Assembly (NCBI RefSeq): GCF_030348765.1
Contig: NZ_JAUCEU010000007.1
Coordinates: forward strand, 2,474,501 to 2,538,500
Direction of reading: 5' to 3'
Length of the DNA: 64,000 nt
Source of the DNA: Neobacillus sp. CF12
GTDB taxonomy: Bacteria; Bacillota; Bacilli; Bacillales; Cytobacillaceae
The notes beneath the pieces were generated by a model that worked only from the letters and a program-made list of their open reading frames with translations, had not been told where the DNA came from and did not search any database. Shown here in pieces: positions 15,561 to 25,822 of the stretch (its first letter is position 1; each line of letters starts with the position of its first letter). A program made the translations under genes and the position numbers.

Positions 15561-18500
15561 TAGCTTTAAAATATGTGCGCCATCAAAGAAGAATAAATAT
15601 CTTTCATTGACCTTTCTCTTCCAGATTTGCTCCAACGCCTTTGTGTATAAATTGATTTGTAATCGGTATCGGTCTTCAAGAATAGGTTTAGCTTGGTCAA
15701 ATCCAGCTTTGTAACGATCAGAGATACCATCCGATTTAAAGTCAATGAGAACAATTCCATTCTCATCTTCAAATACACAGTCGATTATTCCCTGGACAAA
15801 AACAGATTCATCCTCATCTTTCCATGTTGGATAGACTTCAGACGCAGGCAATGCTAAGGTAAATGGAATTTCACGATTAATTACTTTTGCATTTAAAATC
15901 CGTTTACCTAAATCTGATTCAAAAAATTTCACAATTAGTTGAGTATCGATGACCTCAGCTTGCTCGGCAGTTAGCAGTTCATTCGTAACCATCCATTCTA
16001 CTTGATCCTCGATGGTCTTTACGTTAATGGCCCTTGTCACATCAACATGCTGCATAACCATATGCAGGGCTGTCCCCCTCTCGGCAGGACTTAAGGATTT
16101 TTCCTGCATAAATTTAGGACGTTTTGTGATTGATTTCTTAAATCTACTACTTATCAATTCAGTACCACTATGCTCATCAGACACTTCCCGCTGACGCTTC
16201 ATTTCTGAAACAGATTGCTTTGAACGATGTGTTGAGGCATTGGCAAAGGAATACTCCCATGTTAGCACAGATTCAATTTCCTCTTTAAAGGGAGATGTTA
16301 TGGGTATATGTTCCTTTTTCTCGACCAGCTCTAAAAAGGAGTCTTCTTCTACCCTTTTAATCATTTCCTGATGTTTAGCCTCATCAGCATTCATTACTGT
16401 AATTTTCCATGCAGAAGGGTGATTCGTAATCTCATCTGAAACAATGGAATGATGATTCTCACTTTTTCTTATTACATGACTGTCCTGATGCCGAATTAAT
16501 GCAGGTCCTACCCAATCCATATAACAGCCTGCTGCTGCTCTTTCAAAGTCCTTAAGCAACCAATCTGGATTGGTAGATACTTCGTTCCACTGATCTATTT
16601 TTTTATCTGCATCCTTTAAAGTTCCTATCAAATAAAGCTTCTCTTTCGCACGTGTCAAAGCCACATAAAGAACCCGCATTTCTTCTGCAAGCATTTCCAT
16701 TTTCTTTCTTCGCTTAAATGCAATTTGAGGCAAAGAAGGATAGGATATTCTTTTTTCCACATTTACATACTTTGCAGCAATTCCGTACTCTTTATCAAGC
16801 ATATACGGTTTACGGATATCAGACATATTAAAGTTCCGCGATAACCCTGCAATAAATACTGCCGGAAACTCTAACCCCTTACTACTATGAATAGTCATAA
16901 TCCGAACTACATCTTCCTGCTCACCAAGCGCTCTTGCAGCACCTAGGTCGTCTCCTCTTTCAATCATTCTTTCAACAAAACGTAAAAAGCGGAATAGACC
17001 TCGAAAAGATGTTTGCTCATATTGTCTTGCCCTATCGTATAATGCACGTAAGTTTGCTTGACGCTGCTTACCGCCTGGCAGCCCACCTACAAAGTCATAA
17101 AATTGTGTATCGCGGTACAACTGCCAAATTAATTCTGATAGTGACCCTTGACGGGCCATTGATCGCCATTCATTCAAATAGTCATAAAAACGACGAGCCT
17201 TTTCGTATAAAGCCTCTGTTTTTTCTGTGGGAGTGCTCCGACAGAACCTTTTTACAGCCTCCCAAAAAGTTCCCTTGTTGTGTAGACGTATTTGTGCCAA
17301 TTCCTCTTCATTTAGCCCGACGATGGGCGAACGTAAAACAGACGCCAATGGAATATCTTGAAATGGATTATCAATTACTCTTAGCAACGACATCATTATG
17401 GCTACTTCAGTTGCTTCAAAATATCCAGAGGAGAGGTTTGCATAAACGGGGATTCCTTGTTGTTTGAATTCCTCCATTATTTGCGGTGCCCAAGTCATGG
17501 AACGAAGCAGGATCACCATATCGCGATACATGATAGGACGTGAAGAATCTGTTTTTGTATTATATACTTTTGTCTCGTTTGCGATTAATTGTTTAATTTT
17601 TGAAGCCATCACTCTTGCTTCAAGTTGGGATTTTTCTAAATCCACCTCATCAAATTCGGAGGATGATGACTCTGCTTCTGATTCAGCAGTTTCTGCTGGC
17701 ACTTCTTTATCATCCTTATTTTGATTAATCATCAATAGTTCTATAGGAAATGATTCATCCTCAGGATATGGTGCACCAGGCCGGAGTTCGGCAGCTTTAT
17801 CATATTCAATTTCTCCAACTTTGACACCCATGATCTGTTTAAATAAATAGTTTGTCCCCTCAAGAACCTCTTTCCGACTTCTAAAATTACGTGCAAGATC
17901 AATTCGTAATCCTGTATCTTTACCGTCCTGCCTGAAACGATTATATTTTCCCAGAAATAAATTAGGCTCTGCTAAGCGAAAACGATAAATGGATTGTTTC
18001 ACGTCACCAACCATGAACAGATTACCATTAATCTCATCTTCTTTTGCGACCAGCCTTAAAATGGTTTCCTGGACCATATTGACATCTTGGTACTCATCAA
18101 CAAATACCTCGTTAAAATGATTCCTATATGCTAACGCAGCTTCTGATGGGAGAAATACTCCTTCAGAGCTGATTTCCCCCGTTAATATGGCTAGACAATA
18201 GTGTTCCAAATCAGCATAGTCAACCAAACCCTTTTCTCGTTTCGCATTCTCGAAGCGCTCTGAAAAAACAGTGACCAAATGGACAAGAGTTTCAATTAGA
18301 GGACGCATTTCATCCATATCACGTAAGAAACCTTCTGGCTTTCTTGAAAAAAGTTCTTCTTTGATATCTTGGATCTTCTTTTTAGCTTTATCACGTAGTT
18401 TTTGAGCTTTTTCCGTCAACTCTTTTTCGAAATGATCCCCTTTTACTTGTTTTGCTCTTGTGAAAGACCATGTCTGCATTGCATTGTAAAGTGCTGACCA

Positions 18501-19340
18501 CGAATCGCGATTTGCCTGTATTAGGGTATCAATGACAGTTAAATCATCTAGAAAATTCTCAGCCCTTGGTGCTGGACCACCTGGAAGCTTAGTCACTTCT
18601 AAGCCGCGCAAGATCATTTCCTTAGCACCTTCTAATTGGAGTTCTATATCAAATAGCAATGCTTGAATAAAGGATAAATCCTCTAAATTGGTTACCTCAG
18701 AAACATCATACATACCAATCATTGACCGTAAATAATGACTAGGCAAAGGGTTCGACCGAGCAAAATCATAAATATCTCTAACGATATCCATTAAGGCACT
18801 GTCGCTTCGATCACTGGTAAAGGAATCTACTAACCGAAAAAATGAATCATTATCCTTTTTTCCATACTCCTCTTCAAACAACTCATCCATTACTTCATCT
18901 CTAATTAATTGTGCCTCTGTTTCATCGGCGATTCTAAAACCAGGATCAACATCAATGAGGTAATAATATTTACGAATAACCTCCATACAAAAGGAGTGAA
19001 GTGTCGATATCGATGCCTTATTTAATAAGCTTAGTTGTTTTCGTAAATGCCTGGATCCTGGATCTTTATTTATCGCTTTTTCCAATGCTTCTCCGATTCG
19101 ATGACGCATTTCTGCTGCAGATGCGTTCGTAAATGTTACGACTAATAACTCATCAACATCAATCGGGTCTTGTTCCGAAAGAATTTTTTGGATTATTCGT
19201 TCAACCAAGACAGCTGTTTTACCCGACCCAGCTGCTGCTGCAACAAGGATATCTTTATTTTTCTCCATAATAGCTTTCCATTGGTCGTCCGTCCAAGTTG
19301 CACCAGTTGGTTTAGGAGGTATTACTAAATTACTCATCAT
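15558..19340 (-). CDS. addA: ATP-dependent helicase/nuclease subunit AddA
   Basis: The 1260-residue protein starts with a UvrD-type Q motif and Walker A loop (AAAAGSGKT, about 34-42) and has VVTFTNASAAEMRHR, FVDEYQDVN and VGDVKQSIYRFR. Helicase motifs V and VI follow (MTIHSSKGLEFPAVFI, VLYVALTRAKEKLYL). The C-terminal nuclease domain has GIIDCVFED and GIVLIDFKSD. With AddB it forms the Gram-positive RecBCD equivalent that resects double-strand breaks to Chi. The ATG overlaps the last 11 bases of addB. No sbcCD genes follow, unlike in B. subtilis. Confidence 0.97.
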   Translation of the reverse strand: MMSNLVIPPKPTGATWTDDQWKAIMEKNKDILVAAAAGSGKTAVLVERIIQKILSEQDPIDVDELLVVTFTNASAAEMRHRIGEALEKAINKDPGSRHLRKQLSLLNKASISTLHSFCMEVIRKYYYLIDVDPGFRIADETEAQLIRDEVMDELFEEEYGKKDNDSFFRLVDSFTSDRSDSALMDIVRDIYDFARSNPLPSHYLRSMIGMYDVSEVTNLEDLSFIQALLFDIELQLEGAKEMILRGLEVTKLPGGPAPRAENFLDDLTVIDTLIQANRDSWSALYNAMQTWSFTRAKQVKGDHFEKELTEKAQKLRDKAKKKIQDIKEELFSRKPEGFLRDMDEMRPLIETLVHLVTVFSERFENAKREKGLVDYADLEHYCLAILTGEISSEGVFLPSEAALAYRNHFNEVFVDEYQDVNMVQETILRLVAKEDEINGNLFMVGDVKQSIYRFRLAEPNLFLGKYNRFRQDGKDTGLRIDLARNFRSRKEVLEGTNYLFKQIMGVKVGEIEYDKAAELRPGAPYPEDESFPIELLMINQNKDDKEVPAETAESEAESSSSEFDEVDLEKSQLEARVMASKIKQLIANETKVYNTKTDSSRPIMYRDMVILLRSMTWAPQIMEEFKQQGIPVYANLSSGYFEATEVAIMMSLLRVIDNPFQDIPLASVLRSPIVGLNEEELAQIRLHNKGTFWEAVKRFCRSTPTEKTEALYEKARRFYDYLNEWRSMARQGSLSELIWQLYRDTQFYDFVGGLPGGKQRQANLRALYDRARQYEQTSFRGLFRFLRFVERMIERGDDLGAARALGEQEDVVRIMTIHSSKGLEFPAVFIAGLSRNFNMSDIRKPYMLDKEYGIAAKYVNVEKRISYPSLPQIAFKRRKKMEMLAEEMRVLYVALTRAKEKLYLIGTLKDADKKIDQWNEVSTNPDWLLKDFERAAAGCYMDWVGPALIRHQDSHVIRKSENHHSIVSDEITNHPSAWKITVMNADEAKHQEMIKRVEEDSFLELVEKKEHIPITSPFKEEIESVLTWEYSFANASTHRSKQSVSEMKRQREVSDEHSGTELISSRFKKSITKRPKFMQEKSLSPAERGTALHMVMQHVDVTRAINVKTIEDQVEWMVTNELLTAEQAEVIDTQLIVKFFESDLGKRILNAKVINREIPFTLALPASEVYPTWKDEDESVFVQGIIDCVFEDENGIVLIDFKSDGISDRYKAGFDQAKPILEDRYRLQINLYTKALEQIWKRKVNERYLFFFDGAHILKL

Positions 19341-22300
19341 TGCCAGCCCCCTTTCTAATTAGCTCAAAGATTGTTTCCTTAGGCTGAGGTGTTAGAATTC
19401 GATAATGATTTTCAATTGACTCGTCAAATTGACAAACAGATTTGTAGGAACAAAATGTACAAGGCGTTTTATCCTTTAGTTTGAAAGGGGCGATTTCAAC
19501 ATGACCGTCCACTATTGCCTCCCCTGTAGTTTGGTAGACTTTTCGCACATAATTCCTAAGGTCGTCAAATTCATTTAGGCTCGCTACTTTAGATTTTTTC
19601 GTAAGATTGCCATCTTTTTTAATACCCGCAGAAATAATTTGTGAGTCACCAGATTCAAGTGTTTGGTCCATCAACTTAAGAACATTTTGGTCACCAACCA
19701 TTAAGCCATTCATCTTAAACTTTTTCATGATTTCTTTTTCTATTTCATCAACACTGAGCAATTTGCTCGAGCTAATTAACGGGTTATGAACATGAAAATA
19801 AAGGACTCCAGCAGGGCTTGCCTTCATTTCTACTAGTTCTTCTGAATGTGTTAGGACGATATCTAGGTAGGTTAACATTTGGAGGGCAAGTCCATAATAT
19901 ACCTCGTTTAAATTAACATCCTTTTCACTTGATTTATAATCAATCACACGTAAGTAGGTACTATTATTTTCACCCTTTGCTTGATCCACTCTGTCGATAC
20001 GGCCAGCCAATTCCATTCTTTTTCCATTTTTCAAAGAAAAAGTAAGTGGCGGAAGCTGCCCATTACGACCAAAGCTCAACTCTAATCCGATTGGTGAGAA
20101 TCCACTTACTTTAGCATGGTCACTTAAAACTTGAGAAGCTCGAGTAATAATTTGTTCTAATTTTCTTTTTATATAATGGTGACGCTCTGAACTAAGGAGA
20201 ATTTCATTCTGGAGCCTGGGTGCCAATGCATTAACGGCCTCCTTCGCCAGTTCTTCACATTGTTTCTTGGAAAGAGACGCCCAACTAAGTTTTTGCTCAT
20301 TAACAAAATCAGAAATATGCTTTAAGGCTGCATGAAATAGTTCGCCTATATCTGGAGCCTCTAAACGAAAGACTTGCCGCTCCCGAAGCTTAAGTCCATG
20401 CTGAGCAAAATGAGAAAAAGCACAGCCATTATATAGTTCCATCCTAGAAACACTTGCCTGTATTGTATCGCCATACAATTCATCGGCTGTCTCCTTTGAT
20501 AACTGTATCGTCTGGTTGGTATAAAAGAGAGAAGAGAATACCTTTTCTGCCCTACTTTTCCACTCACCCTTGATATAAAAGTTATAAACATCCCACCACA
20601 AGTTTGAGATAGGATAATTCCGCTTTTTCAATTGAAGTTGTCCGGTTAAGTAAGACAATGTTGTTTGGTAATTGGTTACAAAATTTAATTGCTCCTCTTC
20701 TGTTAACTCTGCTGGGTCTGTTCCGTAAAAATGCTCTTTTAATCCTGGATACATATCTTTCAATCTCTTAATATACGAGGAAGGTATTAATGCCTTTCCT
20801 TCATCATTTGCTAACGGATAGCTGACATAGAGAGTCTCTGAAGGTGTGGTTAGTGCTTTATAAGCAATAAAATTCTCATCTAATAACCGTGTTCTACTGC
20901 TTGGTGCCACAGTTAAATCAGCAGATAGTAACACCTCACGCTCTTCGTCCGATAGTATTCCTTCATCTGCTATTTTAGCTGGTAAAATCCCTTCATTAAC
21001 CCCAGCCACAAAGGCTGCCTTTATGTCTGCCAGTCTAGATTTTTCTAAATCTCCGATTATAACCTGGTCTAGAGCTGGTGGAATGAGTGAAAAATATAGG
21101 GATTCAAATCCTGCTTCTAATATGGCTGAGAACGATTTTAATGAAACTTCCTCGTCCCCTAATATTTCAACATACTGATCTAAGAGATCAATACATGCAT
21201 TCCACACCTGTTCATGCTCACGCATTTTTACAAGATTGCCTTTTTGCTCAGCAGCCATTTTCAAATTTTCTAGTTTTGATGGAATATCTAATTCTTCTAA
21301 ATATAAATAGATTGCTTCACAAAGTTTTCGTCCAGTATCAGCCTTTTTAATCCTTCTAGACAAGCGTAGAATTGGAGCTGTTACCATAAGTTTTAATTCA
21401 TTCAGTTGCTGTTCCATTTCTTTTTCAGCATCGGTTTGAACATTTGCTCCCATTTCTAAACCCTTGAAACGGCGGTAAGTCCATCGATCTTTCTTCGTCC
21501 ATTTACTCCCTTTAATTCCATATGCGAGTACATAGTTTTCTAATCTATCCATTTTTTCTCGCATTTTATCTGGGTTTTCCTGAAGAGGGAATAACAATTC
21601 CGTTTTTATTACTCGAAAAACAGGCTCATAACGCCAAAATGAGTGAATAATTTCGAGAGTCGATCGAATTAATTCAATTAAAGGGTGGTTCAACATGGTC
21701 CTCTTTTGGTCAATAAAATAGGGAATCTGATAATCGGAGAAGACAGGCTCCACGATTTCATGATAGTCACTGCCATTTCTGATCAATAGAGCGATATCTT
21801 TATAGCGATACTTCTTCGAGCGAACCAACTGTAGAATTTCGCGCGCTATCCCTTCTATCTCTGCTCTACGATTAACTGCTTGACCAATATGGATATTTGT
21901 TTGCCCATAATAGGGGGAAGCAGGCCTTGTATCAAAATGATCCTCTAAATGACGTATGGATGGATTATTCCATTTCTGTTGCTGGGATAATAAGATAGGA
22001 TTTTCAATTTCAATTCCTTCTATTCTAGCAATTTCGTTAATCGTACAACAAGCCTCAGATGATAACCGAAACAAATCTAATTCATCCGGAGGTATCCGAA
22101 AGGTATCTCGATTCGTTGTCATTGTTATCGTTACTCTCGGACAATGCTTCATTAACTCTTTCACGACTAAGTATTCCTGAGGTGTAAAACTATAAAAACC
22201 ATCTATATAGATTTCGGCATTCATTAAGTATATTGATTGAGAAATCTTTTCTGAAAGTAAATGAAAGTAATCTTCGGAATCGATATATTTTCCAAAAACC

Positions 22301-22824
22301 TCATCCTCAAATTGTTGATAAATAATTTCTAAATCATTAAGTTTATCCTGCAAGGCCATTGAAGCACTTTCAGCATTTCCTCCGACCATTAGAGTCTCTT
22401 GAATTAGCTCGCTTGGCGTAATACAATAACGCTTAAATTCAGTAATCATCTGTTCTACTTGCTGAACAAATCCGTTTTTATCCGCTGCACGCTGAAACAA
22501 TTTTAATTGATCTTTCTTATCCTCAATGATTTTCCGAATCAGCATGCTTATTCCAACACTGCTTAAATGATATCGGCTTATCCCGCCTGTTTCCTGTAAT
22601 ATTCTCCATGCTAATCGTGAGAAACTGAACACTTGTGCACGGATCATTCCCCCAAGCACTGGGTTTGTTGCCAATCGATATTCTGTTGAAAACGTCATCT
22701 GCTCTGGAACAATATAAATAATCGGTGCTCCTTCTGGACTTTCCAGCAGTCGGTCTTGTATTTCGTTCATACACAAATGAGTTTTTCCGCTTCCCGACCT
22801 TCCGGTTACCATTCTTAATGACAT
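19330..22824 (-). CDS. addB: ATP-dependent nuclease subunit AddB
   Basis: The 1164-residue protein has an N-terminal Walker A loop (GRSGSGKTH), inactive-helicase-like domains, and a C-terminal nuclease domain with RVIDYKSSEKDVNL. Iron-sulfur ligands are seen: a Cys in NGCAFSHFAQHG and the CTFCSYKSVC cluster near the C-terminus, as in AddB. It recognises Chi and cuts the 5' strand in partnership with AddA. The ATG at 22824 follows GGGGAAAG; a longer frame adds seven residues. It is the first gene of the addBA operon. Confidence 0.97.
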   Translation of the reverse strand: MSLRMVTGRSGSGKTHLCMNEIQDRLLESPEGAPIIYIVPEQMTFSTEYRLATNPVLGGMIRAQVFSFSRLAWRILQETGGISRYHLSSVGISMLIRKIIEDKKDQLKLFQRAADKNGFVQQVEQMITEFKRYCITPSELIQETLMVGGNAESASMALQDKLNDLEIIYQQFEDEVFGKYIDSEDYFHLLSEKISQSIYLMNAEIYIDGFYSFTPQEYLVVKELMKHCPRVTITMTTNRDTFRIPPDELDLFRLSSEACCTINEIARIEGIEIENPILLSQQQKWNNPSIRHLEDHFDTRPASPYYGQTNIHIGQAVNRRAEIEGIAREILQLVRSKKYRYKDIALLIRNGSDYHEIVEPVFSDYQIPYFIDQKRTMLNHPLIELIRSTLEIIHSFWRYEPVFRVIKTELLFPLQENPDKMREKMDRLENYVLAYGIKGSKWTKKDRWTYRRFKGLEMGANVQTDAEKEMEQQLNELKLMVTAPILRLSRRIKKADTGRKLCEAIYLYLEELDIPSKLENLKMAAEQKGNLVKMREHEQVWNACIDLLDQYVEILGDEEVSLKSFSAILEAGFESLYFSLIPPALDQVIIGDLEKSRLADIKAAFVAGVNEGILPAKIADEGILSDEEREVLLSADLTVAPSSRTRLLDENFIAYKALTTPSETLYVSYPLANDEGKALIPSSYIKRLKDMYPGLKEHFYGTDPAELTEEEQLNFVTNYQTTLSYLTGQLQLKKRNYPISNLWWDVYNFYIKGEWKSRAEKVFSSLFYTNQTIQLSKETADELYGDTIQASVSRMELYNGCAFSHFAQHGLKLRERQVFRLEAPDIGELFHAALKHISDFVNEQKLSWASLSKKQCEELAKEAVNALAPRLQNEILLSSERHHYIKRKLEQIITRASQVLSDHAKVSGFSPIGLELSFGRNGQLPPLTFSLKNGKRMELAGRIDRVDQAKGENNSTYLRVIDYKSSEKDVNLNEVYYGLALQMLTYLDIVLTHSEELVEMKASPAGVLYFHVHNPLISSSKLLSVDEIEKEIMKKFKMNGLMVGDQNVLKLMDQTLESGDSQIISAGIKKDGNLTKKSKVASLNEFDDLRNYVRKVYQTTGEAIVDGHVEIAPFKLKDKTPCTFCSYKSVCQFDESIENHYRILTPQPKETIFELIRKGAGNDE

Positions 22825-22933
22825 GTTTCTTTCCCCGCTTTCCAATGACCCTTCTATTATTCAATATTATTATTTTATCACAAAAAAGAGCACAAACGTT
22901 TGGAACACTTCCTGCCATTAATGGTAATTATTA

Positions 22934-22970
22934 AACAAAAAAAAGAGACGATATCTTTATCGTACTCTCT
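22934..22970 (-). terminator. Terminator after the signal peptidase gene
   Basis: On the minus strand AGAG-ACGATA-type arms form a hairpin, with one unpaired base, ahead of CTCTTTTTTTT. Confidence 0.8.
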
Positions 22971-22989
22971 GGTTTAAGAACTACTCTTA

Positions 22990-23544
22990 TTAGAATTGAA
23001 CATCGACTTCGTTTAGCGGCCAATAACGGAGGTCGACTTTGCCCACAACCTGATTAACAGAGATGAATCCAAAATGCCTGCTGTCCCAGCTGCCCAAGCG
23101 GTTATCCCCTAATACAAATAACTTCCCCTCCGGAACCGTACTTTCTCCCGTAATTTCCTTCAAATTAAAGTCGCCAGTAAGTTTAATACCAGGTATATCT
23201 TGCTTATAAACAGATAAGAATGGTTCCTTATACTTTTCTCCGTTGATGAACAATTGGTCGTCTTTAAATTCAATTTTATCCCCTGGAAGTCCAATTACAC
23301 GTTTCACAAAATCTTCTTTTTCATTTGCATGGAATACAATAACATCAAAACGGCTGAGATCACTAATTTGATAGCCCAACTTATTTACTACTAATTTATT
23401 TCCATCCTGAAGAGTAGGCATCATCGATTCTCCCTCAACCACATAGTTAGAAAAGAAAAATGTTCGTATAAAAGCAAAAATGATAATTCCAATAGCAAAG
23501 GCTTTAATCCATTCAATCCCCTCTTTTTTCCATTCAATATTCAT
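22990..23544 (-). CDS. lepB: Signal peptidase I
   Basis: The 184-residue type I signal peptidase has one N-terminal membrane anchor (about 13-31). The catalytic Ser40 lies in VEGESMMPTL and the general base Lys81 in DFVKRVIGLPGD. The box E-type motif VLGDNRLGSWDSRHFG follows. It cleaves Sec and Tat signal peptides on the outer face of the membrane. It directly follows the yhjE-like gene (one base apart), as in the yhjE-sipV arrangement of B. subtilis. Confidence 0.96.
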   Translation of the reverse strand: MNIEWKKEGIEWIKAFAIGIIIFAFIRTFFFSNYVVEGESMMPTLQDGNKLVVNKLGYQISDLSRFDVIVFHANEKEDFVKRVIGLPGDKIEFKDDQLFINGEKYKEPFLSVYKQDIPGIKLTGDFNLKEITGESTVPEGKLFVLGDNRLGSWDSRHFGFISVNQVVGKVDLRYWPLNEVDVQF

Positions 23545-23545
23545 T

Positions 23546-24199
23546 TTAGCTCCTCCGTTTCTTCAATTCTTTTCCTCTATTTATCTCTTCATTATGGTCA
23601 TTTTCCATACGCTTATTCAATCTTACTTCAATTCTTTTTCCAACATACCAAAGAATAAAAATTACTATAAAAACAATTGCTGTACGGTATGGTTGAGTAA
23701 TCAATGAGTGAAGATCGTAGCCAACAAAACTCATCGTAAAAATCATCACCATTTTGCCGATTGCAACAGCTAGCATGTATTGGTAAATACTGATTTTTGA
23801 AAAAGCGGCTACTACATTTACAACAACTGATGGTGTAAAAGGGAAACAAAGCAGCAAGAAAAGCGGTCCAAAACCATGTCGGTCTACCCAATCCATTAAC
23901 TTTCGAACCTTAGGGTGTTTTGAGAGAAAAGAAAAAATTCGTTTTTGTCCATACCTCCTTACTAACAAAAAAAGTAATAATGCCCCTAAGCATGACCCCA
24001 GCCAAGAATATAAAAATCCTAGCCATAACCCAAAAGCACTCGCATTTGCCATTACAAACAGTACCAATGGCAAGAATGGCAAAAATGCTTCAATCATCGG
24101 CAGCACTACACCGGGTAATGGTCCAAAAGACCGATATTCTTGGATTAAGTCCATTATATTTTCAAGTGTGAACCACGCTTTGATTGCTTCAAAGTCCAT
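23546..24199 (-). CDS. yhjE: TVP38/TMEM64 (DedA-related) membrane protein, YhjE-like
   Basis: The 217-residue protein has about five to six membrane segments and the SNARE-associated/VTT features: FGPLPGVVLPMIEAFLPFLPL, and the GSCLGALLLFLLVRRYGQKR loop. The reentrant FPFTPSVVVNVVAAFSKI segment follows. VTT proteins include lipid scramblases and flippase-like transporters; a specific role is not known here. It is paired with signal peptidase I and close to yhjD, as in B. subtilis. Confidence 0.88.
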   Translation of the reverse strand: MDFEAIKAWFTLENIMDLIQEYRSFGPLPGVVLPMIEAFLPFLPLVLFVMANASAFGLWLGFLYSWLGSCLGALLLFLLVRRYGQKRIFSFLSKHPKVRKLMDWVDRHGFGPLFLLLCFPFTPSVVVNVVAAFSKISIYQYMLAVAIGKMVMIFTMSFVGYDLHSLITQPYRTAIVFIVIFILWYVGKRIEVRLNKRMENDHNEEINRGKELKKRRS

Positions 24200-24242
24200 A
24201 TGCTTGCTCCTTAATTTAGTGCTATTTTGCTGCTTTATTCAC

Positions 24243-25196
24243 TTATTGGGTTAAGAATTGATGAAAGGCCTCTCGGTTCATTTCTAAATCTAAATCCAAA
24301 ACAGCACCTTCACCTTTTATTGTTGCATCCTTATATCCGTTTTCTATCGGAATTCTAAAGGTTTCTATATTTCCTCTATCTTTTGCAAAGAAATCCTTTG
24401 CCATAAACAACATATCTCCAGTATCCATGTTTGTGTTGACATATGGTGTGACTACTCCAATTAATTTGGGCAACTTTGGTATCGTTTGAATGCCTGAAAG
24501 CTGATCACTTATCGCCTGAAGCGCCTGCTGCTGGCGTTGAACCCTGCCAAAATCGCCTATCGCATCGTGTCGAAATCGAACAAAGCTAAGCATTTCCTTC
24601 CCATTTAGTCTTTGCAGTCCTGGTTCGAGCGGAACTTCGATATATTCTTCCATTCTCTTCTCAACGTCAATTTCAACGCCACTAGGAAAGGCTTCATCAA
24701 TCAATTGCACAAAACCTTCAAAGTCAACAATCGCATAATACTGTAAATCAATGTCAAAGTTTTCTTTGATGGTTTTTCTCATGAGTTCAGGACCGCCACG
24801 CATAAAAGCGGAATTGATTTTATGCTTACCTTCATCGGGGATACTCACATAAATATCTCTCATAATGGATGTCAACTTATAGGTTCCTTTGTCTTCATTA
24901 TAGTGTGCAATCATGATTGTATCGGCTCGGGATTTTTCCTCACCCGCTCTAGCGTCACTTCCTAATAAAAGAATATTGGTTGCGCCATACTGATCCTTTT
25001 TACCTTCAAATGTGTATACTTCTTCACTCACACTCTTTTCTGTACTCCCATTATTAATTTTCCCTAAAGATTGGTTAACTCCTTGGTTATACTGATAATA
25101 CGAATAACCGGCTGCTGCACCAACTAGCAGCAGCAGGGTTAATAATATAGATTTTGTTTTTCTTTTTTTCTTTTTTCTATGTTTTTCATATCTCAT
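24243..25196 (-). CDS. LytR-CpsA-Psr (LCP) family cell-wall polymer ligase
   Basis: The 317-residue protein has a very basic cytoplasmic N-terminus (RYEKHRKKKKRKTKS), one membrane helix and an extracellular LCP domain. Core motifs are ATNILLLGSDARAGEEKSRADTIM, the KLTSIMRDIYVSIP stretch, KINSAFMRGGPELM and MLSFVRFRHDAIGDFGRVQRQQ, with the Arg and Asp residues that hold the polyprenyl phosphate. LCP enzymes attach teichoic acids or other glycopolymers to peptidoglycan. The ATG at 25196 follows GGGTGAG; a GTG four codons upstream lies in that site. Which of TagT, TagU or TagV it equals is not resolved. Confidence 0.92.
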   Translation of the reverse strand: MRYEKHRKKKKRKTKSILLTLLLLVGAAAGYSYYQYNQGVNQSLGKINNGSTEKSVSEEVYTFEGKKDQYGATNILLLGSDARAGEEKSRADTIMIAHYNEDKGTYKLTSIMRDIYVSIPDEGKHKINSAFMRGGPELMRKTIKENFDIDLQYYAIVDFEGFVQLIDEAFPSGVEIDVEKRMEEYIEVPLEPGLQRLNGKEMLSFVRFRHDAIGDFGRVQRQQQALQAISDQLSGIQTIPKLPKLIGVVTPYVNTNMDTGDMLFMAKDFFAKDRGNIETFRIPIENGYKDATIKGEGAVLDLDLEMNREAFHQFLTQ

Positions 25197-25335
25197 AACT
25201 TTACTCACCCATCTATGTAATATTTTGATCTTATCGACAGCTACATTTTTAATGTATCTATATATAATTCATTTTTCCCGAGATAATATCCTTCTATCAA
25301 AAACTTTCTCATACAAGTACCAAATTTTGCAAATA

Positions 25336-25370
25336 AAAAAACCGCAAGCTTTTAAGCATTGCGTTTTCAA
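25336..25370 (-). terminator. Minus-strand hairpin with T-run upstream of yhjD
   Basis: Minus-strand arms CGCAATGCTT and AAGCTTGCG pair with one bulge and are followed by seven T. No minus-strand gene ends here, so it may block antisense read-through from comK across yhjD. Confidence 0.5.
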
Positions 25371-25439
25371 GCAGATTTTTGTATGATAAAATAAGAACAA
25401 ACGTTCTCTTTAGGTAAAAAGGAAGGAGTTGATGATGAA

Positions 25440-25805
25440 ATGACAAGAATTCCAGAGGACGATCGTAATATAATGGAAAAAGCCATCTATTTGCCGATGG
25501 TATTAATTATTTTAAATCGTGATTTAACTGTTGTTGAAAAGAGTCCATTTAAATTAAAAAAACCCTATTTAGAACTTATTGAAGAAACCATGAAAAGCAT
25601 CCAAAAAGAATTAGCAGAAGTGAAACAATACATGAAGAAAAATAACCTCCAAGTAGTTGAAACAAAACGGGATGATGCCTTTACCATGTATTTGTTCTTA
25701 TATAAAGGGTATGAAGAAGCTCATAATTACTTTAATCCAAGAATACGCAATAAAGTTCAAGAATTAATGGAGTTTTATTTCTTAAAGCAGCATTTGTCCC
25801 GTTAA
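25440..25805 (+). CDS. yhjD: YhjD-like conserved protein
   Basis: The 121-residue protein MTRIPEDDRNIMEKAIYLPMVLIILNRDL with KSPFKLKKPYLELIEETM matches B. subtilis YhjD as I remember it, including length. It is a soluble, mainly helical, Lys/Glu-rich protein. GGAAGGAG lies 11 bases before the ATG. It neighbours yhjE and a signal peptidase gene, as in B. subtilis. Function unknown. Confidence 0.85.
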   Translation: MTRIPEDDRNIMEKAIYLPMVLIILNRDLTVVEKSPFKLKKPYLELIEETMKSIQKELAEVKQYMKKNNLQVVETKRDDAFTMYLFLYKGYEEAHNYFNPRIRNKVQELMEFYFLKQHLSR

Positions 25806-25822
25806 GAAAATGATGTTTATCT

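Noticed and set aside
16934..17467. 177-codon frame antisense to addA
   Set aside because: It lies wholly inside a conserved helicase gene and has no start site or homology I recognise.
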